From NCBI GenBank assembly GCA_958299035.1, contig CATQJL010000001.1, positions 19,079,433-19,143,432 of the forward strand: 64,000 nucleotides of DNA. The letters are read 5' to 3'. Under the pieces are notes generated by a model. That model ran no database searches. It was not told the DNA's origin and saw nothing but the letters and a program-made list of their open reading frames with translations. This stretch comes from Cylicocyclus nassatus. Its lineage: Eukaryota > Nematoda > Chromadorea > Rhabditida > Strongylidae. Of the stretch, positions 11,214 to 23,132 are shown piece after piece. Position 1 is the stretch's first letter. Every line of letters starts with the position of its first letter. The translations under genes and the position numbers were made by a program.

Positions 11214-12092
11214 CTCAGATAATTGCCGGGGGCAGGCGGCCATGCGATTTATGGGCGGGCGGGCACCGGAAAAATAGTCTGTTGATTTCTTACGGTCCGC
11301 TTGCAGATATTTGGAAGGATTTTAGCGAGATTTTAGACAAATGCTCAGACAATTGCCGGGGCAGGCAGGCACCGGAAAAATAGATAGCTGATTTTTCGCA
11401 CCCCGCTGCGGATTTTATGGAAAGCAATCAGGACTTTTCGGAAGACCGCTTGCTGAGTTCTCGATTCCTCAGAGATTCAGCAATATATCTGCAAAAGAAA
11501 AGAGCGAAAAAAATTCAACAGGCGGTCTCTCAAAAACCCGCTGACTCAGCAAGCGGTCTTTCGAAAAGTCCTGATTGCTTTCCATAAAATCCGCGAGCGG
11601 ATTGCAAGAAATCAGCCATCTAATTTTCCGTTGCCCGCCTGCCCCCGGCGATTGTCTGAGTGCTTGGAGAACAGTTTACTTATGTATGAGCTGCGGCGCA
11701 GTGGCCGCATTCTCGCGGACTTTCCGCGAGAACATGCAAAATTTTTGGGGACCGCGCAGCCCTCAGGTACTCTCCGCTGAGAGAAAGTACCTCAAACTTA
11801 AGTAATTAAACCAACGGTAACACCTCTGCCACATAGAGTCTTACCTATGCTCGGCGTATGCCCGAAACTGCTCAAAAAGAGTCCGAGCGTCGCTGAAAGT
11901 TTGGCCAGCGCTCGCTGAAAGAAATTATTTGCCGAGCGCTTGCAGAAAATGCTGGATTGCTGCCCGCTGGCAGAATATGCGACCGTAAAGGAAGTGCCGC
12001 CAGCTGAAGGTTTGGCCACGCCCCAGAAATCTGTTGACCGCTTGCAGAAAAGCGCGAGTTTGCGGACCGCCTGCCCCCGGCGATTATCTGAG
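11214..12092. mobile_element. CTCAGATAAT-ended element, composite copy
   Basis: The left end (CTCAGATAATTGCCGGGGGC at 11214) and right end (mirrored, ending ATTATCTGAG at 12092) are inverted copies. Internally there is a further end-like inverted pair (about 11344 CTCAGACAATTGCC, and 11630-11660 CGATTGTCTGAG), so one copy seems nested or duplicated inside another. The right 260 bases match 7826-8063 reversed. The centre (11680-11880, GGCGCAGTGGCCGCATTCTC onward) matches 27690-27890. No transposase is seen, so it is a non-autonomous DNA element of uncertain superfamily. Confidence 0.75.
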
Positions 12093-12996
12093 CATGTGTG
12101 TAAATGTTTTGCGTTTGATACGATATACAAATTTTCCCACTCCAGGAAATTTCAAAAAGATGTAAAATGTTCATTAGGGCTTGTACTCATATATCTACAC
12201 CACTCAGAAAAACCCATCGATTTGTGATGAAGGCTCGATAGGAGGACGACACGTTTTGTCGCTAAAACGCAAATCACAAGCGGTAGCAGTGAAAGACAGC
12301 AACTACTGTGACCTTGTTTATACAGTTCTTAGCATATTGGTGTGCTGCAAACTTGCCAGTATATCAATCTTGCTTGCTACTAGCCTTCCGCCTACATATG
12401 AGGATAACACTTTGCGGGATACGGACCAAATACGGAAATTGTAATTGCCAAAATCGCTGTAGGAGTGATTAAAACTTTTTACTCCAAAAACGACAAATAA
12501 AACGCAACAGATAAGCATCAAATAAAATAACACAAAACATATGACTAGAACTACACAACGAATGGCAGTTAATGAAAATGATCATGGCGAGAATGAATGG
12601 TGAAAAATACGTGTGCCAAACAGAAATGCTACGATACTCGTTTCTTCCTACTCGATACTTGTTTTACAATCGCTTGAAACTAGTAGAAAAAGAAATACAA
12701 AAAACTGATTAGACTCGAAGTCAGAAAATAGTATTCTACCATACCGCAAACTTATCTATTTTGATGATAGTTGTTATGAAAAGATAGGAAAAAGAAATGT
12801 GAAACACTCGAAATGATACTTGCGTGCAGCAACCGAGACGATGCAGCTTCTCCCTGCGCTCGACAATTCCTCGAAATTATCTCGGTTATCATTTTCTGCG
12901 ATGCTGAGAACCTGGCGCGTAAAGCACACTTTTTGAAATAAACATAACCAAAAAACAAGACTTTGACTTATAATTACTTTTATATTGTGAAATATA
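12093..12996. other. No gene seen
   Basis: AT-rich, with no repeat boundary or coding region I can support. Short open frames (for example 12318-12533 minus) show no motif. Confidence 0.4.
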
Positions 12997-13731
12997 TTAG
13001 GTTGAACCGAAAGTTCTGTCGCACCATTTTCAAAAAATCATAACTTCTTTCGGTCACAACGATTTGGCGCCATTCAAATTTTGTCTGAAAGCGTAAAGCG
13101 TTTAGTTTCCAAAAGCTCCCTGGGGAGTTTCTGACATGCTCAGGTGGCAGAGATAAAAATGAAAGAACGAGATCATCCGAAATTCGGAATTTTTAAGCAA
13201 GAATTCTAAAAATTCAGAAACTGTGCGATAAAATCCAGAAAAGCCATTATCCTGATTTTTCTTACATTTGATTACTATCTGAGTCAAGTTTGTGCTGATC
13301 GAGCCCTTCTTTCAAAAGTTATGACTCTTTGAAAAATAATGCCGAAAAATCAATTTCCTAAGAATTCTTGAGAAACGGATTTTTTGGCACTCTTTTCAAA
13401 AATTCATAACTTCTGAAAGAAGGGCTCGATCAGCGCAAACTTGACTCAGATAGTAATCAAATGTAAGAAAAATTAGGATAATGGCTTTTCTGGACTTTAT
13501 CGCACAGTTTCTGAATTTTTAGAATTCTTGCTTAAAAATTCCGAATTTCGGATGATCTCGTTCTTTCATTTTTATCTCTGCAACTTGAGCACCTTGGAAA
13601 GTCCTTAGGAAACTCTTGGAAGCTTATTGCTTTACGCTTTCAGAAAAAATTTGAATGGCGCAAAATCATCGTGACCGAAAGAAGTTATGATTTTTTGTAA
13701 ATGGTGCGACAGAACTTTCGGTTCAACCTAA
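12997..13731. mobile_element. Almost completely palindromic MITE, TTAGGTTGAACC tips
   Basis: TA flanks both ends. It starts TTAGGTTGAACCGAAAGTTC and ends GAACTTTCGGTTCAACCTAA. Arms of about 340 bases pair nearly end to end: TCGAGCCCTTCTTTC near 13300 mirrors GAAAGAAGGGCTCGA near 13416, leaving a loop of ~100 bases. No coding region. The tips resemble mariner ends. Confidence 0.92.
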
Positions 13732-14263
13732 TATATACTGAAGTAATTCTCTGCGCATTGGGAGTCATTCAGGACAATCGCCAGTTTTTGCCTCTCAAAG
13801 AATTTTGTTTTAAGGAGACATATGACAAGGAGATTTAGGTTCATTTCGAAACGAACAGCAGTTCCTGTAGAGCAAAATCAGTTTTTTTGAATGATGCAGG
13901 TACTTTGCCGTAAACCAACAGCCTTAGCAAAAATGGCTACCAAAATAAAAACTCTACGAACTTTGAAACGACCTATTATATTTTTCCATAGAAGCAGCGG
14001 TGCATTTCACTGAAATGAGATAAATGTCTTTATTTGTGCGCGTCGGAAGCGTTATGCAAGATACGTAGAATTTTTGAATAAAGATGAGAATTTTTTGCGA
14101 CTTTTTGTGCCTTCACAACTCAGATTTTTAATGCAAACTTACAGTGGGTCGAAGTTGATGCAAACTTTTGCACATATTTCGTAGATTCTCTTCTCTACCA
14201 AATGATGTCCTGAACCCCTATCGAAAATGTAACTGTATGGCTTATTGCTGTAAGAAGTGAAAG
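13732..14263. other. No gene; end fragments of TIR elements
   Basis: Near 13965-13980 a CGACCTATTATA end resembles the right tip of a TTAGGTCG-type element whose left part is absent. At about 14118-14165 GATTTTTAATGCAAACTTAC and GTTGATGCAAACTTTTGCAC resemble the right arm of 31680-32523. Nothing coding. Confidence 0.45.
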
Positions 14264-15232
14264 CAGGGCTCGGCATGAGGTGGCTTTTTCAATTTTTCAA
14301 AAACGAAGCCCCTGAAGAATTCGCTACAGAAACCTACTCACCTATGACGCGATCATGAATGGATCAAACGGGAATAACAAAAAGCAAATAAAATAGAATA
14401 AAACAAAACTTAAAAACACCCTGAACAGAAGAAAAAAGAATTAAAGAACTTCGTATTCTTCGAATTGGCGGCGCTCTGCCCGGCGCCCACCATTGTGCAC
14501 TTGGAGCAAGCTTGCCTCCGTCATACAAAATATATGGAGGGCTGTAACTAGGCGAAGAGGAGGGGGTTTGAGGGGATGCAAGAACTCGGTTGGAGGGTTC
14601 TTGATGTGAACAAAGTTACGTTAAACTTGTGATAAAATTATATGAAGAAAGGAAAACAAATGACTTTTTTACCGCCACCTCAGGCGGCTGTCCAGGGGCG
14701 GTATGCATCAATCTCCCGTTTTGAAAGCGGGCGATCATTTGCAATAGAAAAATGATTGCCCGCTTTCAAAACGGGAAATTGATGCATACCGCCCCAGGTG
14801 GCTGAAAAGCCGCCTGACTCCGAAAAAAGTTTGCAACGCCTTCAGTTCACATAAATTTTTCATTATTTTTCGCACATAGTCCTAACTTATTGCCCGTCTA
14901 CACACCAATCTTGGTGTCATTTCACCTTCTCTTATCTGTACAGAAGGCTTTCGTTTATTTCGGGCAGGTTTTTGAATTCGCGCGTTAACCGACGGACCTG
15001 TTGAAAAAGGAAATTTTTGTTTTTTTGCAGAAATGGGATCGATAAGGCAGGAATGACAATCTGCATCCTCCATAAAAGATGAAAGGTGACATAAGAGGGA
15101 GAAGGTTATTAGGAGGGAGGGAAGGAGGGAGGGGGAGGGAAGGACTGGAGTTTCCGCCTAACGATATCCCCCTTGCCTTTTACCCCAAAACGATATCCAG
15201 CTTGCCCCGCAAGCCACCTGTGCCCAGCCCTG
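14264..15232. mobile_element. Foldback/TIR element with CAGGGCTCGGC tips
   Basis: The left end is CAGGGCTCGGCATGAGGTGG, and the right end mirrors it as AGCCACCTGTGCCCAGCCCTG. Inside, 14680-14815 is a nearly perfect palindrome (GGGGCGGTATGCATCAAT and CCCGTTTTGAAAGCGGGC on one side, mirrored on the other around AATAGAAA). A smaller relative with the same tips is at 33198-33470. No transposase. Confidence 0.75.
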
Positions 15233-15246
15233 AGTGAGAGCGTCTC

Positions 15247-15954
15247 AAGGCCGCATCCACTAACCTCCCCGCTGGGGAGGGGATCGCAGCTTAAAAGAAA
15301 GCTTTATATTTCGAAATATACCTGGATTTCACGTTGTGTACCTATCCGTAAGTATTCCTACTACCCTTCACTATGAACATGTTGAACAGGAACGAGAAGC
15401 TGTACGAACCGTATTTTCCAGCTTTTGTATGATCCCTGATGATTCCCGGCGCTTTTCTTTATAGTCATTCTTCTTTCTCCGAAGTTAACGAAAACCTTCC
15501 AAAGTTGTACTGAACATCTAACACAACAGTGCTGAGCATGTTGCTGATGAGAACAAATGAGTTTCTAAAAAGTCGAATTTTTCGGCAAACCTCAACCTCG
15601 CATTTCGACCTGTGGATCATCGAAAATTTCATGACTTCAAAACACCATTTGTTCTTATCAGCAACATGCTTAGCACTGTCGGGTTAGATAATCTGCACAA
15701 CTTTAAAGGTTTTTCGTTAACTTCGGAGAAAGAAAAATGACTTCAAAGAAAAACGCCGGGGATCATCAAGAATCATATAAAAGCTGGAGAATGCGGTTCG
15801 TACAGTTTCTCGCTCCTGTTCAACATGTTTATAGTGAAGGGTAGTAGGAATACTTACGGATAGGTACACAACGTAAAATCCTGGTATCTGGAGTTTCGAA
15901 ACACAAAGCTTCTGCGATCCCCTCCCCAGCGGGGAGGTTAGTGCATGCGGCCCT
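15247..15954. repeat. ~700-base foldback element
   Basis: The left end GGCCGCATCCACTAACCTCC, with the GC hairpin CCCCGCTGGGGAGGGG, is mirrored at 15905-15954. Blocks such as GTGTACCTATCCGTAAGTAT and GAACATGTTGAACAGGA also appear in both orientations. The palindrome runs inward to about 15560/15640. The two short mirrored frames (15173-15376 plus, 15829-16065 minus) are the same sequence read on each arm and are not genes. Confidence 0.85.
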
Positions 15955-16052
15955 TATGTTACAACTTAATATATTCGAATATATCCGAATGATTGGCCGT
16001 TCAGTAAGATGTTTGAAAATTTTTGAAACTGAACTCACAATGTTTGAATATA

Positions 16053-16731
16053 CAGGGTGTCCCAAAAAATGTTAACGCTGTTTTATCGTTATTCACTCCC
16101 TTGCTTTCAAGTCTTTCGCCGAGCTTTAGGTACCATTTTGTAGAGCGAGGATAAACTTAGATTTACAGTACCGAGCGAATCATCTAACGCTCCTTGTTAC
16201 TGTAGAATTACGGTAGGAAATTCCAGCATGTGGGACCGTCGTGAAATATGCCCTCTGACAACATTTTTTTTCAAAAAATCTGAAAATTCGTGTACTAAGG
16301 TTTTCGCGCACGCTGGTTTTACTACACAGCTTTTTACGAGTGTTTTCAGCTTTTTTGACGGTTTAATCACATTTTTAACACATGCTGGGAAGTCAGTTAT
16401 TACACTTTACCTGGGATAACTTTGAAAAGAAGTATCAAAATGAAGTGAAAATTTCATATCCGAAATCAGCGGCTTCCATCATCATAGTACAAGAGATTTT
16501 GGCTTGCTTGGCTCTGTTCCGAAGCAGAAAATGGGCTTCAATGGCCTAAAATCCTCGTCAAATTTCCTACCGTAATTCTACAGTAACGAGGAGCGTTAGA
16601 TGATTCGTTCGATACTGCAAATCTAAATTTATCATCGCTCTACAAAATGGTACCCTAAATCTCGGCGAAAGACTTGAAATCAAGGGAGTTATTAACGATC
16701 AAACGTGTTAACATTTTTTTGGAACACTCTG
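16053..16731. mobile_element. MITE with CAGGGTGTCCC tips, first of three in a row
   Basis: It starts CAGGGTGTCCCAAAAAATGT after TA at 16051-16052 and ends GGAACACTCTG before TA at 16732-16733. The inner arms carry AACTTAGATTTACAGTA and ACTGTAGAATTACGGTAGG in mirrored order. No transposase. Its right TA is the left TA of the next element. Confidence 0.88.
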
Positions 16732-16733
16732 TA

Positions 16734-18735
16734 TTAGGTGAGTCCGAATGTTCGTGCCGTTTTTTAGAAATGTCCTCAAATCGTTCAAAATGAGAATAAA
16801 CAAATCTTTTAGACAGTATCCGATGCAGAATTTCTTGCTCTTTCCAGCCGCTATGTTTCCGTTGTGTCGGCGAGCGCTGAGATACCTGCCGAAACTAGAA
16901 TTTTTCATTTTTTCCATTTCTGACTTTCGTCAATTTTCAGAGTATTCATTTTGGACTTTTGAAGGTGTTTTCATAACCTTCTGACAAGGCAAGTCTTTTT
17001 CAAATTGATGCAATTTTTTGCATCTTTCTGGCATACTTTCTATAATTATTATAATATATTTACTGAAGTGACCAAATCTTATATTTGGTTCATTCTTACC
17101 TCTCAGACCATCAGATGTTGAACAGTTCGGGTATCAATTAAAGCATATTTTTTTCCTCTTTCTAACAGCTACCTTTTCTTCTCGAAATATGCGACTTTTG
17201 CAGACAAAATCGCCGATAAATGCAGACAAATCAAATTTCCAATTTTACGGATGCGCAAGGTTGTAGTCGAGGTTTCAAAATCTATCCTTTTTCAAGCCGT
17301 AATCGCTGATTTACCATTGTATACTAGTGATAGTAATAATCAGAGATGAGCAAGAGGTCAGGCACAAAGTTTTCGAAATTCCCCCCCCCCCCCCCGCTTC
17401 CAATGAAAGCCTTTAAACAAGCCCTTCTTCTTCTTATTAATCACCAAAGTGACATTTTGGAGGACATCTTCCTCTTCTAAGAATTTGCAGAACTGTACGC
17501 TCGATTTTCTGTGACTGCGATTCACAATCACACGTAATTTGACGCTGATTTTGATCTGAATGAGGCTATTGAAAGGGCTATAATTTTCCTAGTTGAGGGG
17601 CACTCGGCTCCAAATTTTTATTGCAGCAAGAAGAAGCTAGGAGCACAATACTCATAGCAGGAATGGAGTAATTTCTGGATCCTGAAAGCAAGTTAAGGGG
17701 TCAGGCGCAACCCCTCAAAAGCTCAGGCAGCCTGAACTTTTAAGGCTTTGCCCTGACCCGATTTTATTGCCAAAGAAGCTTTTCCACCTCAATTTTATTT
17801 GATTCGCTGGCATAAATCCTGAAATTGGTGGAGTTGAAGCGCTCAAGGTAGAAAACGTCGTGACTAACAGACGGTACTTCTTTGTCCTTTTTTAAGCGAT
17901 ATGAAGTTCAATTCCTACCATAAACTGATAAATAATGAGTAATGCTTCGCTAAGAATACAAAAAAGCTGATTTTTTCAATTTTGTGGTTAAGTTAATCAT
18001 GTTTGAAAATCATGCTTTTCAGACGTTAGGAAACACCAAAAAATGTAATAAGTAGTGGTAATGTAGAGCTCGTTGAGATGATTTGGCATGCTGATTATGG
18101 AAATCAAACCCAATTTACACAAAAAGCTTCTTTGGTGATCTAACGGTATGTTTAAGAATGATTGAATTTGGCTGAAACTTGTTAGTCAAGAATCAGGATG
18201 TGCTGTTCACGAAAGTCATTCCTCTGGCAGATTTGCAAAGTTTACGGTTGAGCGCTTTTCCATTTTACCTTAAGTTCGTAGTATTTTTCTTTACTTTTTG
18301 AACAAAATCGCCTTTTGATTACGACCCCCCTTTCCTCTTGCTCTTACCCCAAAAGACCCCCAGGTCGGGCGCGCCTGACTCACGGCTCAACCATGGTAAT
18401 AACCAAATTTAAAGCTTTATTCTAGAAAGCAGCCAGAAAGCTGCAAAAACTGCATTGATTTGAAAAATTTTTGCCTCATCAGAAGGTCATTGAAACGCCA
18501 GCAAAGGCCTCAAATGAAAACTCTGAAAATTAGCGAAACTCAGACATGGTAAGAATGAAGGATTCTAGTTTTCGGCAAGTATCTCAGCGCTCGTCGAATG
18601 GTCACAACGGAAACATAGCTGCTGGAACGCGGAAAAAATTCTGCTTCGCATATTATTTAAACGATTTGTCTATCATCATTCTGAACAATTTCAGAATAGG
18701 TCTAAAAAACTGCACGAAGTTTTGGACTCACATAA
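16734..18735. mobile_element. 2-kb TIR element with TTAGGTGAGTCC tips
   Basis: It starts TTAGGTGAGTCCGAATGTTC and ends GAAGTTTTGGACTCACATAA; TA flanks at 16732-16733 and 18736-18737. Arms of ~280 bases pair (16734-17010 against 18455-18735). The two arms even give matching short translations on opposite strands (HNGNIAAG), which is a palindrome effect. The 1.4-kb middle has no recognisable transposase. It holds a 15-base C run at 17381-17395 and a separate palindrome at 17698-17759. Confidence 0.85.
17698..17759. repeat. Short palindrome
   Basis: GGGTCAGGCGCAACCCCTCA, then AAAGCTCAGGC, is mirrored by GCCTGAACTTTTAAGGCTTT and GCCCTGACCC. It could form a ~30-bp stem with a minimal loop. Its wording resembles the palindrome at 29050-29137 (GGGTGTGGCACAACCCCTAA), which suggests a family. 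Confidence 0.8.
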
Positions 18736-18737
18736 TA

Positions 18738-19593
18738 CAGGGTGTCCCAAAAGTGAGTGCACACTTTTTGATCATTATTATCTCTCTTTCCAATGCGTCT
18801 TTTTTTTGCCGTTCAAGTACCATTCTGTAGAGGAGCCTTCAACTTAGATTAGCAGTATGGAGCGGATCACCGATCACTCATCATTACTGTAGGATTACGG
18901 TAAGAACTTCCGGCATGTGGAACCATTGTGAAATACGCCATCTGTCAAAAAAAAATTTCAAAAAATCTGAAAAATCGTGTGCTAGTGTCTTCGTGCACAC
19001 TCATTTCATTACGCAACTTTTTATGGATGTTTTCAGCTCTTTGACGGTGTAATCACATTTTTGACAAAGACTGGGATTTCGGTTATGACGATTTACGTGG
19101 AGTAACTTTGAGAAGCAAGTAAAGTGGAAATTTCACATTCGAAGTCAGCGGCCTCCATTACCATAGTATAAGAGTTTTTGGCTTGTTCTGTTTTGCTTCG
19201 AGGCGAAAATGGCCTCCAATAGCCTAAAACTTCCTTGAAGTTCCCACAGTAATCCTACAGTAATAAAGAGCAATCTTTAATTCCCTCAACACTGTAAATC
19301 TCAGCTGAAGCCTCCTCTACAGAATGGAATCAGTGTGCACGAAAACGCTAGCCCACGATTTTTCAGATTTTTTTTTGACAAAAATTCTGTCAGATGGCAT
19401 ATTTCACAATGGTTCCACATGCTGGAAGTCCTTACCGTAACCCTACAGTAATGATGAGCGATCGGTGATCCGCTTTCTACTGTAGATCTAAGTTGAAGCC
19501 TCCTCTCGAAATGGTACTCGAATGGCAAAAAGACTTGATGAGAAGAGAGATATTAACGATTGAAAAGTGTGTACTAACTTTTGGGACACCCTG
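18738..19593. mobile_element. MITE with CAGGGTGTCCC tips, third in the row
   Basis: It starts CAGGGTGTCCCAAAAGTGAG and ends AACTTTTGGGACACCCTG; TA at 18736-18737 and 19594-19595. The arms hold the mirrored ACTGTAGGATTACGGTA / TACCGTAACCCTACAGTA pair. It is closely related to 16053-16731 but has its own tip wording after CCCAAAA. No transposase. Confidence 0.9.
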
Positions 19594-19595
19594 TA

Positions 19596-20010
19596 TAACC
19601 GTAAATTTTCGACTTTCCACAAGCCCTACTTTTCGAGAGGTATTGATTTTAACGGAACAAGCGAGGGAGGAAAGCCAAATTTGGTAATTTTCGAGTACTG
19701 CTAAGGACTTGTAGTATACACTTACATGGGTGGAAACAGCACAGCGTTTCTATATAAGCATGAAAATCTTCGTTTTCACGATCTGTAGATGAGGAACAAA
19801 ATACAGAATGGTACACATGAGTGTCTGAGTGGTTGCAATTTGTGTAATCTAGTTGGAATTCCACAGGATCAATTTCTCCCTATTTTTTTTAAGCCATCAG
19901 TAAGGCTCAGATTCCAGATGTGAACTTACGGTGAGTAACTGGTGCGAACTTGCACGATTGTGTAGAGCTTGCTTTGCTCTTTCAAGAAGTGCCCAAAAGT
20001 CGAAATGAAA
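19596..20010. mobile_element. Right-half fragment of a TTAGATTGG-type MITE
   Basis: Segments GTGGAAACAGCACAGC, AAGCATGAAAATCTTCG, GTGTCTGAGTGGT and TAGAGCTTGCTTTGCTCT follow the order of the right half of the element at 22194-23130. The left half and right tip are absent. No gene. From 20011 to 20347 I see nothing else. Confidence 0.7.
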
Positions 20011-20349
20011 CCATCAAGTGTGCGACTTTTCGCCGTAAGAAGTCAAAGTGTACAAGACTTTGTTACAACCTACTACTTCTCATCAATTTACCAGAAGTTT
20101 GTTTTCTTTGTCTCTTTTTCCTTTTTCAATCTGTTGCGAATCTTCTTCGCTCATATAGAGCTCATCTTGTCATTAATTTCCGATGATACCAAAAACACAG
20201 AAATTGCTCTGAACATCCCCCTAAACAGCCAAAAATGTATAAAATTATTTTTAAGCTATCCTAGCACAGTGTCTTGCTAGAAACCCTTGCCATCATACAT
20301 AGTGAGCATTTTCTGAATTAGGCAGGCAATACTTCTTGTATCACCTCTA

Positions 20350-21081
20350 CAGGATGTCCAAAAAAATGTATCAAACGTTTGATCTTTAATAAATTCCTTA
20401 CATGGAAAGCTTTCGCGGATTTTTGAGTGTCATACGGTAGAGCTGGGTTTAAGTAGATTTGCGGTATAAAGCGAATCATCGATTTATCTTACAATTATTT
20501 ACTGTAGGATTACGGTAGTATTGGACTAATTTCAAGCTTCTGACAGCGAGAACTGCTTCTAAAAAATTCCAAATCGAAGGACGTTAAAGTGAGGTTTTCG
20601 GGAATGGTGTATTCATTTGCAAAGTTTTCCGCTACCGTACTCCTCATCTTCCTACGGTATGCACACTGTAACGCTAAATTTTTTTCTATTTTTCCAAAAT
20701 TTGCTAAATCAACGTTGAAATTACAAACACGTCGTCAAACTTCGCGTTAGCCGAGGCGTTACAGTGCGTATACCGTAGGAAATGAGGGGTACGGTAGCGA
20801 AAAACTTCGTAATTAGATTTAGCACCCCCAAAAACCTCAACTTAACGTCCTTCGGTTTTTTTCGATATTTTTTGGTAGCAGTTCGCCTGTCGTGAGCTTG
20901 AAATTAATTGAAAATTCCTACCGTAATCCTACAGTGACTAAGAGGAACCCGTGATTCGCTTTATACTATTAATCTAAGTTGAACCCAGCTTTACCGTATG
21001 ACACTCAAAAATTTGCGAAAGCTTTCCGTACAAGGAGGTTATCAAAGATCAAACGTTCGATACATTTTTTGGGATACCCTG
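20350..21081. mobile_element. MITE with CAGGATGTCC tips
   Basis: It starts CAGGATGTCCAAAAAAATGT after TA 20348-20349 and ends ACATTTTTTGGGATACCCTG before TA 21082-21083. Long arms pair, including ACTGTAGGATTACGGTA on the left and TACCGTAATCCTACAGT on the right. It contains repeated TACGGTA words around 20630-20800. No transposase. Confidence 0.9.
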
Positions 21082-21083
21082 TA

Positions 21084-22190
21084 TATTAGGTAAAGCAAGA
21101 CAAGAAGATTTTTCCATCGATTTTCAGTAGCATTTTCCTGCAAATCGGTGCTATCTGAAGGATCCAGTAGTCATCTGAAGCAGATTATTGGCAGCACCAG
21201 CACGAATATCTGTAACTAAATAGTTTGTTTTTTCCAGCGGAGTAAACACCATTTTTCGTTGTTAGCAGGGTCAAGCGTGGGGTGTGGCACGCCACACCTG
21301 GGGGGTCGTATTGAGGAGTCAAAAGGGGAGGGGGTCGTTGTTGGGTAATCTGATAATAGTGATAACATGTTATTCGTATCATATCCATAATTAGCATGTC
21401 AATTACCCTTGTAGACAAAGTTTGAGCGAATTCTGACGATTCAAGATAATAGGCTACCTAAGTGAAATGGTCATATTCCAACATGGTTAACTTTGTCTCA
21501 AAGGTGAATTAGGTATCCGTTTTTGCACTCAACACAGAGCATTACTCTTTTTTGTCCATCCCAGAAATCCCGCTTCAAAAGACCTCCAAACTGTGGAATT
21601 AGAAGCCAATCAAAATCTCATTTTTCGCTTCAAATGGCTGTGCTTTCACCAAAGATTACTCAGAGCTAAGAAGACGAATCAGGGTTAAAACATTCCTATG
21701 GAATCTACGGCCACACCCTTTGCTTGAACCTGGTTGTTAGTTCTAATCCTGCTAAAAAATTCATATGTGTCCTTTCTATTTTTTGTACAAAATCAACGGT
21801 GTGGATGATATTCAAACCTACAAGAGTTGAAAGTCGCGTTGTCGTCACAAAGCTTGTTCGTTTCATGGCAAAATTGAAACACACATATTGCTTTGATGAG
21901 AGGCGTATGATTCTCATCATCGTGTCAGCTTTAGCACCACCAATATGTGATCTGAAGTTTTCTACAATGCTTTTGGTGCCTTCAAATTCACATCTTGCAT
22001 CTTGAAGTCAGAAATTTGAGGTGTGGCTACAAAATATATCTATAGCAAATAACTATGAGGACAACCGATACGTTCAGCTGGCTCACGTTGGACCAAACGT
22101 ACTGCTACCATTCTTTTTCTTTTAAAAAGAAGTCATTTCCTAGGTAGACAATTATTGAACTCTCAATCACTGATACCTCAATAGTAGAAC
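21084..22190. repeat. Dispersed repeat, relative of 28270-29420
   Basis: A CGTGGGGTGTGGCACGCCAC block at 21274, CATAATTAGCATGTC near 21390, CAAGTTTGAGCGAATTCTGA-like text, AACATGGTTAACTTTG and CTCCAAACTGTGGAATTA recur in the same order at 28290-28730. This is one half of a larger palindromic repeat whose mirror half is better kept at 29130-29400. No gene is seen; the 93-codon frame at 21724-22005 has no motif. Confidence 0.6.
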
Positions 22191-22193
22191 ATA

Positions 22194-23130
22194 TTAGATT
22201 GGTAAGAAAGTTCTCGGACATTTTCGGAAAAGATCTGCTATTACTCGAAACCTAGCGCATATACATTAGACTGAGGTACCATTCGATAGAGCAAAGCAAG
22301 CTCTACAAGATGGTGTGCAAAGTTTCGCACCAGCTTCGACCCACCGTAAGTTTTCGCTCAAAATCTGAGTCGTATTGAAATTCAAAAATTCCGAAAAATT
22401 CATATCTTTGTTCAAACAAATCCTCCGGATTTCTAAGCTGCTCACAAAAATTGCACACCACATCATGTGCATCGTTCCTGTAATTTTTTCTCATCTAGAA
22501 ATCGAAAAAACGAAAATTTTCGTGCTTATGTAAAAACGAAGCTGTGCTGTTTCCACCCATGTATTTGGATAGTACAAGCCCTTAGAAGTATAATCCTAAA
22601 TTTTTAGCTTTGTACAGGCTTTAGTTCCCGAAAATTACCGAATTGCGCTCTCCTCACGTTACCGTTCCATGCTAAAATCAATATTTTTCGACAACTAGAG
22701 CCTACGGAAAGCTGAAAATTTACTATACTTCTAAAGACTTGAACTATTCAATTACGTCGGTGGAAACAGCACAGCTTCGTTTTTATACAAGCATGAAAAT
22801 TTTCGTTTTCTCGATTTCCAGATGACGAAAAAATACAGTAACGGTGCATATGAGTGTCTGATGTGGTCCGCAATTTTTGTATGCAAGTTGGAGATCCGGA
22901 GGATCTGTTTTAACAAAGATATAAATTTTTCGCGATTTTTTGAATTTCAGTACGACTCAGATTTTGGGCGAAAACTTACGGCGGGTCGAAGCTGGTGCGA
23001 AACTTTGCATACCATCTTGTAGAGCTTGCTTTGCTCTATCGAATGGTACCTCAGTCTGATGTAATGCGTTAGGTTTCGAGAAATAGCAGATCTTTTCTGA
23101 AATTGTCCGAGAACTTTTTTACCAACCTAA
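22194..23130. mobile_element. MITE with TTAGATTGGTAAGAAAGT tips
   Basis: TA at 22192-22193 and 23131-23132. Ends TTAGATTGGTAAGAAAGTTC and GAACTTTTTTACCAACCTAA are mirrored. Arms of several hundred bases pair: TACCATTCGATAGAGC at 22277 against GCTCTATCGAATGGTA near 23033. Frames on both strands (MRKNYRNDAHDV versus MTKKYSNGAYEC) are mirror translations of the arms. No transposase. Confidence 0.92.
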
Positions 23131-23132
23131 TA

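Noticed and set aside
17381..17395. 15-base C run, and similar G/C runs at 10356, 10883, 39083 and 40064
   Set aside because: Homopolymers inside repeats; assembly length is unreliable and no function is implied.
16708..18830. Two similar proteins (HNGNIAAG) on opposite strands
   Set aside because: They are translations of the two arms of the same inverted repeat, not paralogous genes.
22303..23022. Similar 63-68 residue frames on both strands
   Set aside because: Mirror translations of the arms of the MITE 22194-23130.
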